From Bacteroidales bacterium (GTDB taxonomy: Bacteria; Bacteroidota; Bacteroidia; Bacteroidales; UBA4417), in the NCBI GenBank assembly GCA_016707785.1, contig JADJGZ010000005.1, positions 186,001 to 250,000 of the forward strand: a stretch of DNA of 64,000 nt, read 5' to 3'. Shown here in pieces: positions 36,481 to 45,558 of the stretch. Made by a program: the position numbers and the translations under genes. Under the pieces are notes generated by a model. That model worked only from the letters and a program-made list of their open reading frames with translations, was not told the origin of the DNA and searched no databases. The stretch's first letter is position 1. Each line of letters begins with the position of its first letter.

Positions 36481-37101
36481 TTAAACCTTCTTTACAAAAT
36501 AAGCCAGTTTTTCAAGCGAGGTGATCATATCATATTCCTCCAGGTAAACATTAGAAGGAACATTTAAGGGTCGTGGAGTGAAATTCAATATTCCTTTAAT
36601 TCCTGCTGCCACCAGTTTATCAGCCACCTGGGTAGCTTCAGCGGCGGGAACAGTCAATACAGCAATGCTGATGTTCTCTTTTTGAATAATTTCAATAAGC
36701 CTGTCAAAGTGATAACACCAAACACCTGCATAAACCCTGTCGATTTTGTCAGGATTCTGATCAAAGCCTGCAACAATCGACAACTTGGTTCTTTTACCAC
36801 TGAAATAGCCGATAATGGCTCTTCCCAGGTTTCCGATACCAATTACTGCCACCTTTTGCCCATCCTTACTATCAATGATTTTCCCTATAATTTCAATTAA
36901 CTCCTTGACATCATAGCCTTGTCTGAGTGTGCCGGAATATCCGATAAGCATTATATCCCGCCTAACCTGGACTGATGTGATATGTAACATGGCTGCCAGT
37001 TCATGAGAAAAAATATGGTGTTTCCCATTTCCAAATGCAATTAAAAGAGTCCGCCTGTATTGGCTGAGACGTTCAACAGTTTTATCTGGTAATTTTTTCA
37101 T
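36481..37101 (-). CDS. rex: Redox-sensing transcriptional repressor Rex
   Basis: 206 residues. N-terminal winged helix (~1-75) with LHITSVQVRRDIMLIGYSGTLR-type recognition region (QVRRD), then a Rossmann domain with GIGNLGRAIIGYF (~89-101) and VAGFDQNPDK (Asp that selects NADH). The C-terminal helix SLEKLAYFV domain-swaps in known Rex dimers. Rex leaves DNA when NADH is high, which would switch on NADH-consuming H2 production. It is embedded in the hydrogenase operon, and Rex-like boxes are found before hydC and hydG. Confidence 0.95.
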   Translation of the reverse strand: MKKLPDKTVERLSQYRRTLLIAFGNGKHHIFSHELAAMLHITSVQVRRDIMLIGYSGTLRQGYDVKELIEIIGKIIDSKDGQKVAVIGIGNLGRAIIGYFSGKRTKLSIVAGFDQNPDKIDRVYAGVWCYHFDRLIEIIQKENISIAVLTVPAAEATQVADKLVAAGIKGILNFTPRPLNVPSNVYLEEYDMITSLEKLAYFVKKV

Positions 37102-37138
37102 TGGACGCTTTTTAGATTTGGTGAATCAATAGAATTAC

Positions 37139-38266
37139 TTATTCTTCCACATTCGGAAGGTTAATGATAAAGGTACTTCCCTTATCAGGAGTGCTCTGTA
37201 CTTCAACAGAGCCATGATACATATCTACAATTTTTTTCACAATCGACAAGCCAAGACCGCTTCCGGTTATATTTCGGGTATTTTGATTCTTGATTCTTAC
37301 GAAATCATCAAATATCTTCATTTTATCATCTTCTGACATGCCAATTCCTGTATCCGATACAGTTATTCGAATCATGTCTTTCAACTTTTCAACAAATATA
37401 TCTACCCTCCCTCCTACTTTATTATACTTAACACCATTGGAGATGAGATTATTCATAATGATTTCAATCTCTCCGGCATCAGCTTTCATAGTGATGGTTT
37501 CCTTATTATTCAGATAAATATCAACATCTTTCTGAATGGAATAAGGTCGGATCGTATCAATGGAAAGCTGTACGATTTTCCTGACATCAACTTCTTCCAA
37601 TTTCTGAACAGGTTTGCCAGATTCAATTTTTGTTAGATCAAGCAAGTCCATAATCAGGCTGCGCATCCCTTTAATTCGTTCAATGGATCGGTCGATCATT
37701 TCATTGTAGGCCTCAATATTTTCACCCAACTGCCTATCCCTGATCATCTTGAGATATCCATCAACCGCATTTAACGGCGCTTTAAGCTCATGTGAAAGCA
37801 CTGACAGAAATTGAAAACGTATCTGTTTCCCTGTACTATTCAGTGTTTGAGTCATCCTTTTAAGGAAGATCTGTTTTGTAATATTCTCAATGGAAGCCCG
37901 AATTTCCTGAGGAGTGAATGGCTTCGGAATAAAGTCAAATGCACCGTCCCTGGTTGCTTTTACAGCCAATTCCAGGGATGCATAAGATGTAATCATCACA
38001 ACAACAATGTCATATTGCTTTTTCTTGACATACTCCAAGACTTCTACACCCTGAATATCCGGAAGTTTGTTGTCAAGCAATAGTATCTCAGGCTGTTCCT
38101 TGTCAATCAGCTCGATACCTTCAGTGCCTGTTCCTGCTTCCAATACCTGGAAATCAATTTGTTCATCCATAAAAGGATAATCAACCTTAAAACTCTGGAG
38201 AATCCTCCTTGTTCCATCCCGGATGCCTTGTTCATCATCAATAACAAGGATTTTATAAGTTGCCAT
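37139..38266 (-). CDS. Receiver-histidine kinase hybrid
   Basis: 375 residues. Receiver 1-~130: DDEQ near the start, phosphoacceptor Asp in ILLLDNKLPDI (~63), MITSYA and FIPKPFTP. Then HisKA FLSVLSHELKAPLNAVDGYL (phospho-His ~160) and HATPase with NNLISNGVKYN, DTGIGM and GSGLGLSIVKK. There is no sensor domain; input must come from another kinase through the receiver, most simply the hydrogenase-like kinase two genes upstream. It starts one base after the lone receiver gene. Output target unknown; no DNA-binding regulator is present here. Confidence 0.9.
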   Translation of the reverse strand: MATYKILVIDDEQGIRDGTRRILQSFKVDYPFMDEQIDFQVLEAGTGTEGIELIDKEQPEILLLDNKLPDIQGVEVLEYVKKKQYDIVVVMITSYASLELAVKATRDGAFDFIPKPFTPQEIRASIENITKQIFLKRMTQTLNSTGKQIRFQFLSVLSHELKAPLNAVDGYLKMIRDRQLGENIEAYNEMIDRSIERIKGMRSLIMDLLDLTKIESGKPVQKLEEVDVRKIVQLSIDTIRPYSIQKDVDIYLNNKETITMKADAGEIEIIMNNLISNGVKYNKVGGRVDIFVEKLKDMIRITVSDTGIGMSEDDKMKIFDDFVRIKNQNTRNITGSGLGLSIVKKIVDMYHGSVEVQSTPDKGSTFIINLPNVEE

Positions 38267-38267
38267 A

Positions 38268-38654
38268 TTATATTTTAAGAAGTTTCTTTATTTCACGCTG
38301 TAGTTGATCATTCCTGATTCCCTTATCAAGAAACAGGTCAGCATTAATCCACTTTTTGCTTTCTTCAGCCCTGATGTCAAAAGTCATTCCTGTTTCCGCT
38401 GTTACTGCTGTTGCAATAATAATGGGCACATCAGGATACTTTCTTTTGATCTTATAACTCAACACAAAACCACTGTCATCTGATTCCATCATCAAGTCAA
38501 GAATGCATAAATCAGGCTTAAATTCAAGGATGATTTTCTCTGCCTCTGCCTGGCTTTCTGCTGTTACCGTCTCAAAGCCCATCTGCTCTACTTTCAGCCG
38601 CATCTGGTAGAGATAATCCATGTCATCATCAACAATCAATATCCGCTTTTTCAT
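38268..38654 (-). CDS. Stand-alone response-regulator receiver
   Basis: 128 residues, a single receiver: VDDDMDY (acidic pocket), Asp in LCILDLMMESDDSGF (~53), ATAVT for the Thr position and DLFLDKGI with the conserved Lys. The family variant has an insertion of about eight residues after strand 4 (MTFDIRAEESKKW), seen in receivers near [FeFe]-hydrogenase sensor kinases. With no output domain it likely relays phosphate between the two kinases that flank it. Confidence 0.85.
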   Translation of the reverse strand: MKKRILIVDDDMDYLYQMRLKVEQMGFETVTAESQAEAEKIILEFKPDLCILDLMMESDDSGFVLSYKIKRKYPDVPIIIATAVTAETGMTFDIRAEESKKWINADLFLDKGIRNDQLQREIKKLLKI

Positions 38655-38717
38655 TACAATTTTTTCTAGGTATTCGTTTCAAAGCCTCACAGGACCAAAC
38701 CTGTTAAAGAGTTTATG

Positions 38718-40745
38718 CTAAATCAATCTTTTTCTGGGTATTGAAATTGTAAAAGTGGTGCCTGTTAATCCTGCCTTTTTATCAGAATTCGATTGCACAT
38801 TAATTTCTCCTTTATGCATTTTCACAATACCATAAATGATAGGCAATCCTAATCCAGTTCCTTTTCCAATTCCTTTGGTTGTAAAGAAAGGAGTGAATAG
38901 TTTATCCATATTTTCCTTTTCAATTCCAGATCCATTATCAGATATGGTGAAGATGATATTTTCACTTGAATCACTTACTTTCAATAATATCTCCCCTCCT
39001 TCCGGCATGGCTTCAATTGCGTTTTTCAAAAGGTTGGTAAGTACCTGTGTCATCTGGTCAAGGTCAAGCATCGCCATTGGATCAGCTACATTATTTGCGA
39101 ATGAAATAGTGATGCTTTGGGGTACTATCACTGAACTTATGCTCCTTTCTGCCAATGCGATTACATCTGTTTCACTGATGTTAACCTGGTTTTTGCGGGC
39201 AAAATTGAGCAATCCGCCTACAATTTTTCTGCAGCGATCTGCTTGCTCAACAATTAATTCCAGGTCTCTGATCATAGGGTTGTCTTCCGGCAGTTCCTCT
39301 TTCAGAATATTACTATACATAGTAATTACTCCTAAAGGATTATTCAACTCATGCGCAATACCTGCTGATAGTTGCCCCATCCCTGCCAGCTTCTCTGAAT
39401 GTCGCAAAGCTTCCTGCACGGATGCCAGTTTCTCATTCGATGTATCCAGTTCCCTGATATAGTTGTGTAGTTTCTCTATGGAATAAGGCAAGCACATTTC
39501 TGTTTCAGCCAAACCATTAATTACTGCAATTGCATGTTCTTCACATGAATCATAACCACAGGCACCACAGTTAAGATAATCATCAGGGCCAAACTTGCCA
39601 ATTCGGTAGAGTACTTCCTTTATTTGTTCGTTACTGGGACGGGGAATCCTCATATCCCTTTTTGTAAAGCTCCTGGAAAGATCAAGCTTTTCATATTCTT
39701 CAAGGTTGCGCATCCACTCTTCCTTATCCAGGTTGAGCATCCTTTGATTTGCATAACTGATGATCCTTGCTTTCTTGGCAAATCGTTGACTGCTGGCTGC
39801 AGTATTAGGATACGGCGACATTCCGGGACCTAAAATACAACCTTCACAACACAGGAGATGGAGATGGTGTCCATTCAGATTTCCATGCTCAAATTCCCGC
39901 AAAGCATCAAGGAAATTCATTCCACCACCTGCAACAATAACCTTTTCACTCAAAATATCTTCAGTCACTTCCATTGTATTCAATAATCCATGACTTAATG
40001 GGAAGATAGCCCCACGACCACCTAAAGGAGGATCAAATTCCAAAGGGCTCACCGATTTGGGTGTAATCCGTTTCTGCTGAAACATTTCTCTCAGTTCCCT
40101 GAAGGTGATGGCATTGTCAATTTCCTTTGATTCCGCCTTCTTAGCCAGACAGGGCCCTATAAACACAACTTTTGATTTTTCCCCATACACCTTTTTTACG
40201 ACCCGTGACATTGCAACCATAGGCGAGACAACACTAGCCATAAAACCTGTAAGATCAGGATAATATCTCTCAATATATGAAACAATAGCCGGACAATCAG
40301 ATGAAATGGCCTGTTTACCATGACTAAGTTGTTGTTTATATTTCCGGGCTACCAGGTCGGCACCAAATGAAACCTCCGTAACATGACTAAATCCAAGTGC
40401 TTTAATCATACCCACCAGGTTTCTGTAATCCTTGATATCAGCAAATTCAGCCGGAAAACTCGGTGCAACACATGCTATAACGACATTTCCTGAATTTATC
40501 AGATGGTTAACAGCATCAATCTCTTTTCTGAAAACCTTGGCTCCCTGACTGCAGACTTTTATGCAATTACCACAAGCTATGCAACGGTCGGCAATGATTT
40601 CAGCTTGTCCGCCTGTGATACGAATGGCTTTAGCAGGGCATTCCCTGACACATGTATAACAAACACGGCATTTTTCCTTAATGGTGAATACCAGTTTATT
40701 AAACTCTGCCTCCAGGTTGGTTCTATCAGACCCTATTGCTTCCAT
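38718..40745 (-). CDS. Hydrogenase-like sensor histidine kinase
   Basis: 675 residues. Two [4Fe-4S] ferredoxin motifs (Cys26/29/32/36 and 55/58/61/65), then an [FeFe]-hydrogenase large-subunit-like domain (~85-335). H-cluster-type ligands are Cys151 (SSDCPA), Cys199 (IGPCLAKK), Cys299 and Cys303 (LCCEGC). The proton-relay Cys of true enzymes (TSCCP) is Asp150 here. A further 4-Cys cluster motif follows (Cys393/396/401/418), then a HisKA (GIAHELNNPLG, His465) and HATPase. It should sense H2 or redox state and phosphorylate the downstream receiver proteins. It lies 66 bases after hydA. Confidence 0.92.
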   Translation of the reverse strand: MEAIGSDRTNLEAEFNKLVFTIKEKCRVCYTCVRECPAKAIRITGGQAEIIADRCIACGNCIKVCSQGAKVFRKEIDAVNHLINSGNVVIACVAPSFPAEFADIKDYRNLVGMIKALGFSHVTEVSFGADLVARKYKQQLSHGKQAISSDCPAIVSYIERYYPDLTGFMASVVSPMVAMSRVVKKVYGEKSKVVFIGPCLAKKAESKEIDNAITFRELREMFQQKRITPKSVSPLEFDPPLGGRGAIFPLSHGLLNTMEVTEDILSEKVIVAGGGMNFLDALREFEHGNLNGHHLHLLCCEGCILGPGMSPYPNTAASSQRFAKKARIISYANQRMLNLDKEEWMRNLEEYEKLDLSRSFTKRDMRIPRPSNEQIKEVLYRIGKFGPDDYLNCGACGYDSCEEHAIAVINGLAETEMCLPYSIEKLHNYIRELDTSNEKLASVQEALRHSEKLAGMGQLSAGIAHELNNPLGVITMYSNILKEELPEDNPMIRDLELIVEQADRCRKIVGGLLNFARKNQVNISETDVIALAERSISSVIVPQSITISFANNVADPMAMLDLDQMTQVLTNLLKNAIEAMPEGGEILLKVSDSSENIIFTISDNGSGIEKENMDKLFTPFFTTKGIGKGTGLGLPIIYGIVKMHKGEINVQSNSDKKAGLTGTTFTISIPRKRLI

Positions 40746-40811
40746 ACCTTATAATTGATTATGCTGAATCATCATTACCTATTGTTGATTAGTATTTTAC
40801 CATAAAAATGA

Positions 40812-42536
40812 TCAAAGCATAACCTCTCTGTGCTGATAAGATGTATGCAGCAGGTTCATACTTGTTTCACTTAATGGTTTACCTAGCAGATGGTCATATA
40901 GAGCTATCAGGGAAGGATTTCTGTGAGCAAACCTTATAGCTTCTTTATCATCTATGTCAAATACAGCTTTTGCCCTGGCTTTCAGGTTATTAAACTCAGG
41001 ATGTATGGGCTGTCCCCCTCCACCAACACATCCCCCCGGACATGCCATGACTTCAATATAATGAATATCGGACCTGCCATTTTCAATCTCAGTAAGCAAC
41101 TCATTTACATTCCCGATGCCATTAACAACAGCAAATCCAAGGTTAAACTCCCCTATTTTTATTTTGAACTCTTTTCTGCCTCTTGATGACCGAAGTTCCT
41201 GAATTTTTGGCTGAGCTATCTCTTTTCCTGTAATCATAAAATGAAGGGTGCGTATCAGCGATTCTGTAAGACCACCGCTAACAGCAAGCAACTTGCCTGC
41301 AGAACTCCTGGAACGATATGGCAAGTCAACCATTTCAGGTTCAACTTGTTGTATGTCTATACCATTCAACCTGATCAACCGGGCAAGTTCCCTGGTTGTT
41401 AAAATAGTGTCTACATCTGTGATTCCTTTATGGGTCATCTGCTCCCTTTGAGCTTCAAATTTCTTAGCTACACAAGGCATTGCAGAGACTGAATAAATGG
41501 AATCATCTGTCAGACCCAGATCAGCTGCAAAATGACTGGTAATGAGAGCCCCCATCATTTGTTGCGGGGATTTACAACTGGAAATCTTATTAAGTATTGA
41601 TGGCCTGGCCTGTTCGGCATATTTGATCCATGCCGGACAACAACTGGAGAACATCGGCAACAATTTCTTTTCGTTCAGCCGTTCGAGTAATTCTGCCGCT
41701 TGCTCAACAACTAAAAGATCTGCTGCAAAGGTAGTATCGAACACATAATCGAAGCCTAGTTTGCGCAGTGCTGCATACATCAGGCTCTCCATATCTTTTC
41801 CTGCTCTAAGTCCAAACTCCTCAGCCAGTGTGACTGATAAAGAAGGGGAGCACTGAATTATTGTTTTTATATCAGGGTTATGAAGTGCATCCTGCAATTC
41901 ACCCGGATGTTGCTTTTCAGTGAGAGCGCCGGTAGGACAAACAATTATACATTGACCGCAATTTATGCAACTGGAAAGGTTCATTCCTTTGTTGAATGCT
42001 GGTCCTACCTGCATTTTATTACCCCTGCCGATGAAATCCAATGCAGTGATATGCTGAATTTCTTCACAAATACGGATGCATCGGCCACAAAGAATACATT
42101 TTGCCGGATCACGAAGTAAACTGGCACTGGAGGGGTCAGTCTTGTATTTATTCCGGGAGCCATGGAACCTTCTCTCCCTAACGTTCAGATCTTCTGCAAA
42201 CCTTTGTAATTCGCAATTCCCATTTCTTTCACAATAGAGACAATCATCAGGATGATTGCTCAGCAGTAACTCAATATTTGTTTTTCTTGCTTTGACTACC
42301 CTGGGGGAATGAGTCTTAATTTTCATCCACTCTTCCACAGGATGAGAACATGCCGGTAACAAAGATTGTCTTCCTTCCACTTCAACAACACACATCCTGC
42401 AAGCCCCATTGGGAGGCAAATTTTCAAGATGGCATAGCGTGGGAACTTTAATACCATTCCGCTCAAGAGCAGAAAGTATGGTATCACCATTCCGTGCTTT
42501 TATTGTTTTACCGTTTACTTCTATATCGAAAAACAT
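40812..42536 (-). CDS. hydA: [FeFe]-hydrogenase catalytic subunit HydA of a bifurcating complex
   Basis: 574 residues. N-terminal [2Fe-2S] (Cys35/46/49/63), His-Cys3 [4Fe-4S] (His95, Cys99/102/108), two [4Fe-4S] (Cys147/150/153/157 and 190/193/196/200). H-cluster motifs: L1 SSCCPAW (Cys299 relay, Cys300 ligand), L2 MPCVAKKFE (Cys355), L3 EVMACPGGCVGGGGQP (Cys499, Cys503). All ligands are intact, so it should be active. A small-subunit domain follows. With HydB and HydC it would couple NADH and reduced ferredoxin oxidation to H2 formation (or the reverse). Gap to hydB is 50 bases. Confidence 0.96.
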   Translation of the reverse strand: MFFDIEVNGKTIKARNGDTILSALERNGIKVPTLCHLENLPPNGACRMCVVEVEGRQSLLPACSHPVEEWMKIKTHSPRVVKARKTNIELLLSNHPDDCLYCERNGNCELQRFAEDLNVRERRFHGSRNKYKTDPSSASLLRDPAKCILCGRCIRICEEIQHITALDFIGRGNKMQVGPAFNKGMNLSSCINCGQCIIVCPTGALTEKQHPGELQDALHNPDIKTIIQCSPSLSVTLAEEFGLRAGKDMESLMYAALRKLGFDYVFDTTFAADLLVVEQAAELLERLNEKKLLPMFSSCCPAWIKYAEQARPSILNKISSCKSPQQMMGALITSHFAADLGLTDDSIYSVSAMPCVAKKFEAQREQMTHKGITDVDTILTTRELARLIRLNGIDIQQVEPEMVDLPYRSRSSAGKLLAVSGGLTESLIRTLHFMITGKEIAQPKIQELRSSRGRKEFKIKIGEFNLGFAVVNGIGNVNELLTEIENGRSDIHYIEVMACPGGCVGGGGQPIHPEFNNLKARAKAVFDIDDKEAIRFAHRNPSLIALYDHLLGKPLSETSMNLLHTSYQHREVML

Positions 42537-42586
42537 AACTTCTTAGTTTAGAACTCTTTAATGATTCAATGAGGTCTTGAATGAAC

Positions 42587-44517
42587 TCATTTGACCATAA
42601 CAGCAACAAACTTGCAAACATCGAAACATAACCCACATCCGATACACTTATCTTCCACGATAAAGTGCGGCTGACGGGGTTGTCCGACAATAGCATTGGT
42701 TGGACATTTTCGCAGGCAGGCTACGCAACCTGTACATTTATCCACATCAATGTAGAATACTCTCAATTCTTTACATACTCCAGCCCTGCATTTCCTATCG
42801 AAAATATGTTCTTCAAATTCATCTCTGAACCATGTAAGTGCGCTGATCAGGGGGTTAGGGGCTGTTTGTCCGAGCCCGCATAATGAAGTATCCCTGATAA
42901 CTTCAGCAAGACCTTCAAGTTGCATAATTCCTTTGAACCTTTCCAGTGTTTCATGGCCGGTTTCATTTTGAGGCCGTCGTGTAATGCTTTCCAGTACTTC
43001 ATGAATGCGGCGGGTACCTTCCCTGCAAGGGATACATTTTCCGCAGCTTTCCTTATTGAGGAAATTCATGAAAAATTTTGCCATATCCACCATACAGGTG
43101 TTCTCATCCATAACAACCATCCCACCTGATCCCATAATGGCACCTGCATCCCATAGAGATTCATAATCAACCTGAAGATCAAGTTTATGAGGAGGTATAC
43201 AACTTCCGGAAGGCCCACCGATCTGCACCGCTTTCAGTTCTTTTCCATCCTGAATTCCACCGGCAATCCGATAAATAATATCCCGGATTGATGTGCCCAT
43301 CGGGACTTCTACCAATCCTGTTATCACCGTCTTTCCTGATAGTGCAAATACCTTGGTGCCTTTACTGTTCGTTGTACCTATTTCATTAAATCGTTGAGGG
43401 CCATGCTTAAGAATAAAGGGGACATTGGCAAGAGTCTCAACATTATTCACAACTGTCGGTTTACGAAATAACCCTTCGATAGCAGGATAGGGCGGTTTCG
43501 ATTCGGGCATGCCTCTTTTTCCCTCGATACTTTTGATAAGTGCTGTCTCTTCCCCACATACAAAGGCACCGGGTCCTTTTACCAGGATCATTTGAAGGTC
43601 AACTCCACTGCCAAGCACATTGTATCCCTGCAGTCCATAATCTTTCATCTGGTCAATAGCCTTCCGCAACCTCGACCATGCAAGGTGGTACTCAGCCATT
43701 ACATAAATATAGGCTTTGGTTGCACCAATAGCATAGGCTGCAATCGCTATCCCTTCCAATAACAAATGAGGATCTCCTTCAATAAGGACCGATCCATAAA
43801 TGCACCAGGATCACTCTCGGCAGCATTACAGATGAGGTATTTCTGATCACTCACCTGGTTATTGGCAATCATCCACTTCTTCCCGGTATTATAGCCTCCA
43901 CCTCCCCTGCCGCGCAATCCGGATTCATCAACAAATTCACATATTTTATCAGAAGTATAGTTACGAATACATTTCAGGTAGGTCTGATACCCACCCCTTG
44001 CAATATATTCATTTATGGAACCCGGATCAATGATCCCACAATTCCTGATCACTATGCGATGTTGCAATGCAAAGAATGGGAGTCTTTCCAGACTACTTAC
44101 TCCCTCCCAGGCATTATGAAGATCGTTTTTATATTGCCCGATTACCTGGTCATAAGGGATTTCGCCATTGAAAACATCATCAAGCAATGACTCAACCATA
44201 GGTGACTGAATATTCCTGAATGATACCCTGGCTTTGCCAGGTAATTGGATATCCACAATAGGTTCATAGGAACATAATCCTATACAGCCTACCTCAATAA
44301 CACTTACCTGAAGCTTATTCTCTAAAATATACTTCGTGATTGCTTTGAGCGTTTCACCAGCCCCGGCCACTATTCCACAGGTACCGGATCCGATATATAT
44401 TATAGGCTTAGATACTCTTTCATTACATAGAGTAGCCAATCGCTCTGAAACCCTTCGATCCATCATGAGCGATTTTCCAGGAAGCACCTCTTCTAATAAA
44501 AATTCCTTATCATCCAT
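42587..44517 (-). CDS. hydB: Bifurcating hydrogenase subunit HydB, NuoF-like (frameshifted as written)
   Basis: Two frames join at ~43780, where one C (plus strand) seems missing: the restored codons read MDRSLLEGDPHLLLEGIAIAA, and the corrected gene (1932 bases, 643 residues) is normal for HydB. N-terminal thioredoxin-like [2Fe-2S] region, FMN site GRGGGGYNTGKKW, flavin/NADH loop CNAAESDPGAF (Ala where Asp is usual, NADES/NADEG), [4Fe-4S] SCGKCIPCREGT, and two C-terminal ferredoxin clusters (CTGCVACLRKC, CIGCGLCFDVC). It binds NAD(H) and FMN and feeds electrons to HydA. It is preceded by hydC with an 11-base gap. Confidence 0.92.
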
Positions 44518-44528
44518 TGGAATACATC

Positions 44529-45005
44529 TTAAGCCTTTTTCCGGTATTGCTCAATCAGGGAAGCGATCGCTGATACCGAAACTGCATTAATAAAATCACC
44601 ATTTATATTGATTACAGGGCCATTACTGCAAGCACCCATACATCCAATGGCTTCCAGGCTGAAATATCCATCCCGACTGGTTTGACCTTCCTTTATTTTC
44701 AAAATCTTTTCAACTTCACGCAGCACATTAAATGATCCATTCATATGACAGGCAGTCCCCCTGCATACACGGATGTGATAACGTCCCTGTAAGGAAAAAC
44801 GGAACTGGTCAAAAAAAGTAGCAATTCCATAAATTTTACTGGAAGGTAAGTTCAAATGCTGACCTACCTTAAGAATGGCTTCTTCATTTAAAAATCCGAA
44901 CGAGTCCTGAATATCCTGTAATAGAGGTAAGAGAGATTCAGCCCCTCCCTTTTTATACCTGTTAACCAATTCATCTAGTGGTACTGGCATAGCATTATTA
45001 GTCAT
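44529..45005 (-). CDS. hydC: Bifurcating hydrogenase subunit HydC, NuoE-like
   Basis: 158 residues. N-terminal helical bundle (LLPLLQDIQDSFGFLNEEAI) and a thioredoxin-like [2Fe-2S] domain with CRGTACHMNGS and AIGCMGACSNGPV (C-x4-C ... C-x3-C). It passes electrons between HydB and HydA in the NADH/ferredoxin-linked complex. First gene of the minus-strand operon; a TAnnTTTG box and Rex-like palindromes lie upstream. Confidence 0.94.
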   Translation of the reverse strand: MTNNAMPVPLDELVNRYKKGGAESLLPLLQDIQDSFGFLNEEAILKVGQHLNLPSSKIYGIATFFDQFRFSLQGRYHIRVCRGTACHMNGSFNVLREVEKILKIKEGQTSRDGYFSLEAIGCMGACSNGPVININGDFINAVSVSAIASLIEQYRKKA

Positions 45006-45022
45006 CAGAATAGATTGAAGTA

Positions 45023-45125
45023 CAAAAATAAAGTTTAGATTTCAATAAACAGTAAATATTTGTGAAAAAAATAACAATGTTATCCGGATAACAATAAAAG
45101 GGAAATAGGAACTTTATTACTTTTG
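45023..45125. promoter_or_regulatory. Divergent hydC / sensor-operon promoter with two Rex-like boxes
   Basis: Minus strand TATTTTTG (45030-45023) is the hydC -7 box; plus strand TACTTTTG (45118-45125) is the -7 box of the sensor operon. Between them TTGTGAAAAAAATAACAA (45060-45077) fits the 18-bp Rex operator spacing, and next to it TGTTATCCGGATAACA (45078-45093) is a perfect 16-bp palindrome with Rex-type TGTTA/TAACA arms. The palindrome covers the -33 region of the plus promoter, a repressor position. Confidence 0.65.
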
Positions 45126-45183
45126 TTTTACTTTCGCTGTAGACGAAGATTAACTTAAGAAAGTAAGCTGAAATTTATCCTCT

Positions 45184-45459
45184 ATGGAAAATCCAAAGAA
45201 AGAAATTGTTATTTGCCTGGGCAGCTCATGCTTTGCCAGGGGGAATAAACAGTTGGTGAAATTTATCAGCGACTACCTTCGCGATCGAAATTTACTGAAT
45301 GATGTAAAATTTCATGGAGAAAGGTGTTTCGGTCATTGTTCAAAAGGGCCGGCACTCAAAATTGAGCATGAAATACATGAAAAAATTGATGAAGAGAAAA
45401 TCCTTGGTTTACTGGATGATTTCTTTCTCTCTATCATTCAGCAGGACAATTACAGATGA
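45184..45459 (+). CDS. Thioredoxin-like [2Fe-2S] ferredoxin
   Basis: 91 residues: ICLGSSCFARGNKQLV and FHGERCFGHCSKGP give the C-x4-C ... C-x3-C cluster motif of NuoE-type thioredoxin-like ferredoxins, without the helical N-terminus of HydC. It probably carries electrons to or from the hydrogenase-like protein encoded 100 bases downstream. First gene of the plus-strand sensor operon. Confidence 0.85.
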   Translation: MENPKKEIVICLGSSCFARGNKQLVKFISDYLRDRNLLNDVKFHGERCFGHCSKGPALKIEHEIHEKIDEEKILGLLDDFFLSIIQQDNYR

Positions 45460-45539
45460 TTGTTATTTCCTGCAACGATTTCCTGGATACCCGCCTGGAA
45501 CTGACAGTTCCAACATTTAAGAACCGGGAATCCTGTTGA
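45456..45539 (+). CDS. Possible 27-residue ORF coupled to the ferredoxin gene
   Basis: An ATG overlaps the ferredoxin stop (ATGA) and opens 27 codons beginning MIVISCNDFLDTRLEL, ending TGA at 45537-45539. No homology was recognised. The overlap is typical of coupled genes, but the length is short enough to be chance; it could be the remnant of a longer gene. Confidence 0.2.
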   Translation: MIVISCNDFLDTRLELTVPTFKNRESC

Positions 45540-45558
45540 AACAATTCAAAAACGCCTC

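Noticed and set aside
38718..40745. A second catalytic hydrogenase
   Set aside because: The proton-relay Cys is replaced by Asp and the protein ends in a histidine kinase; sensing is more likely.
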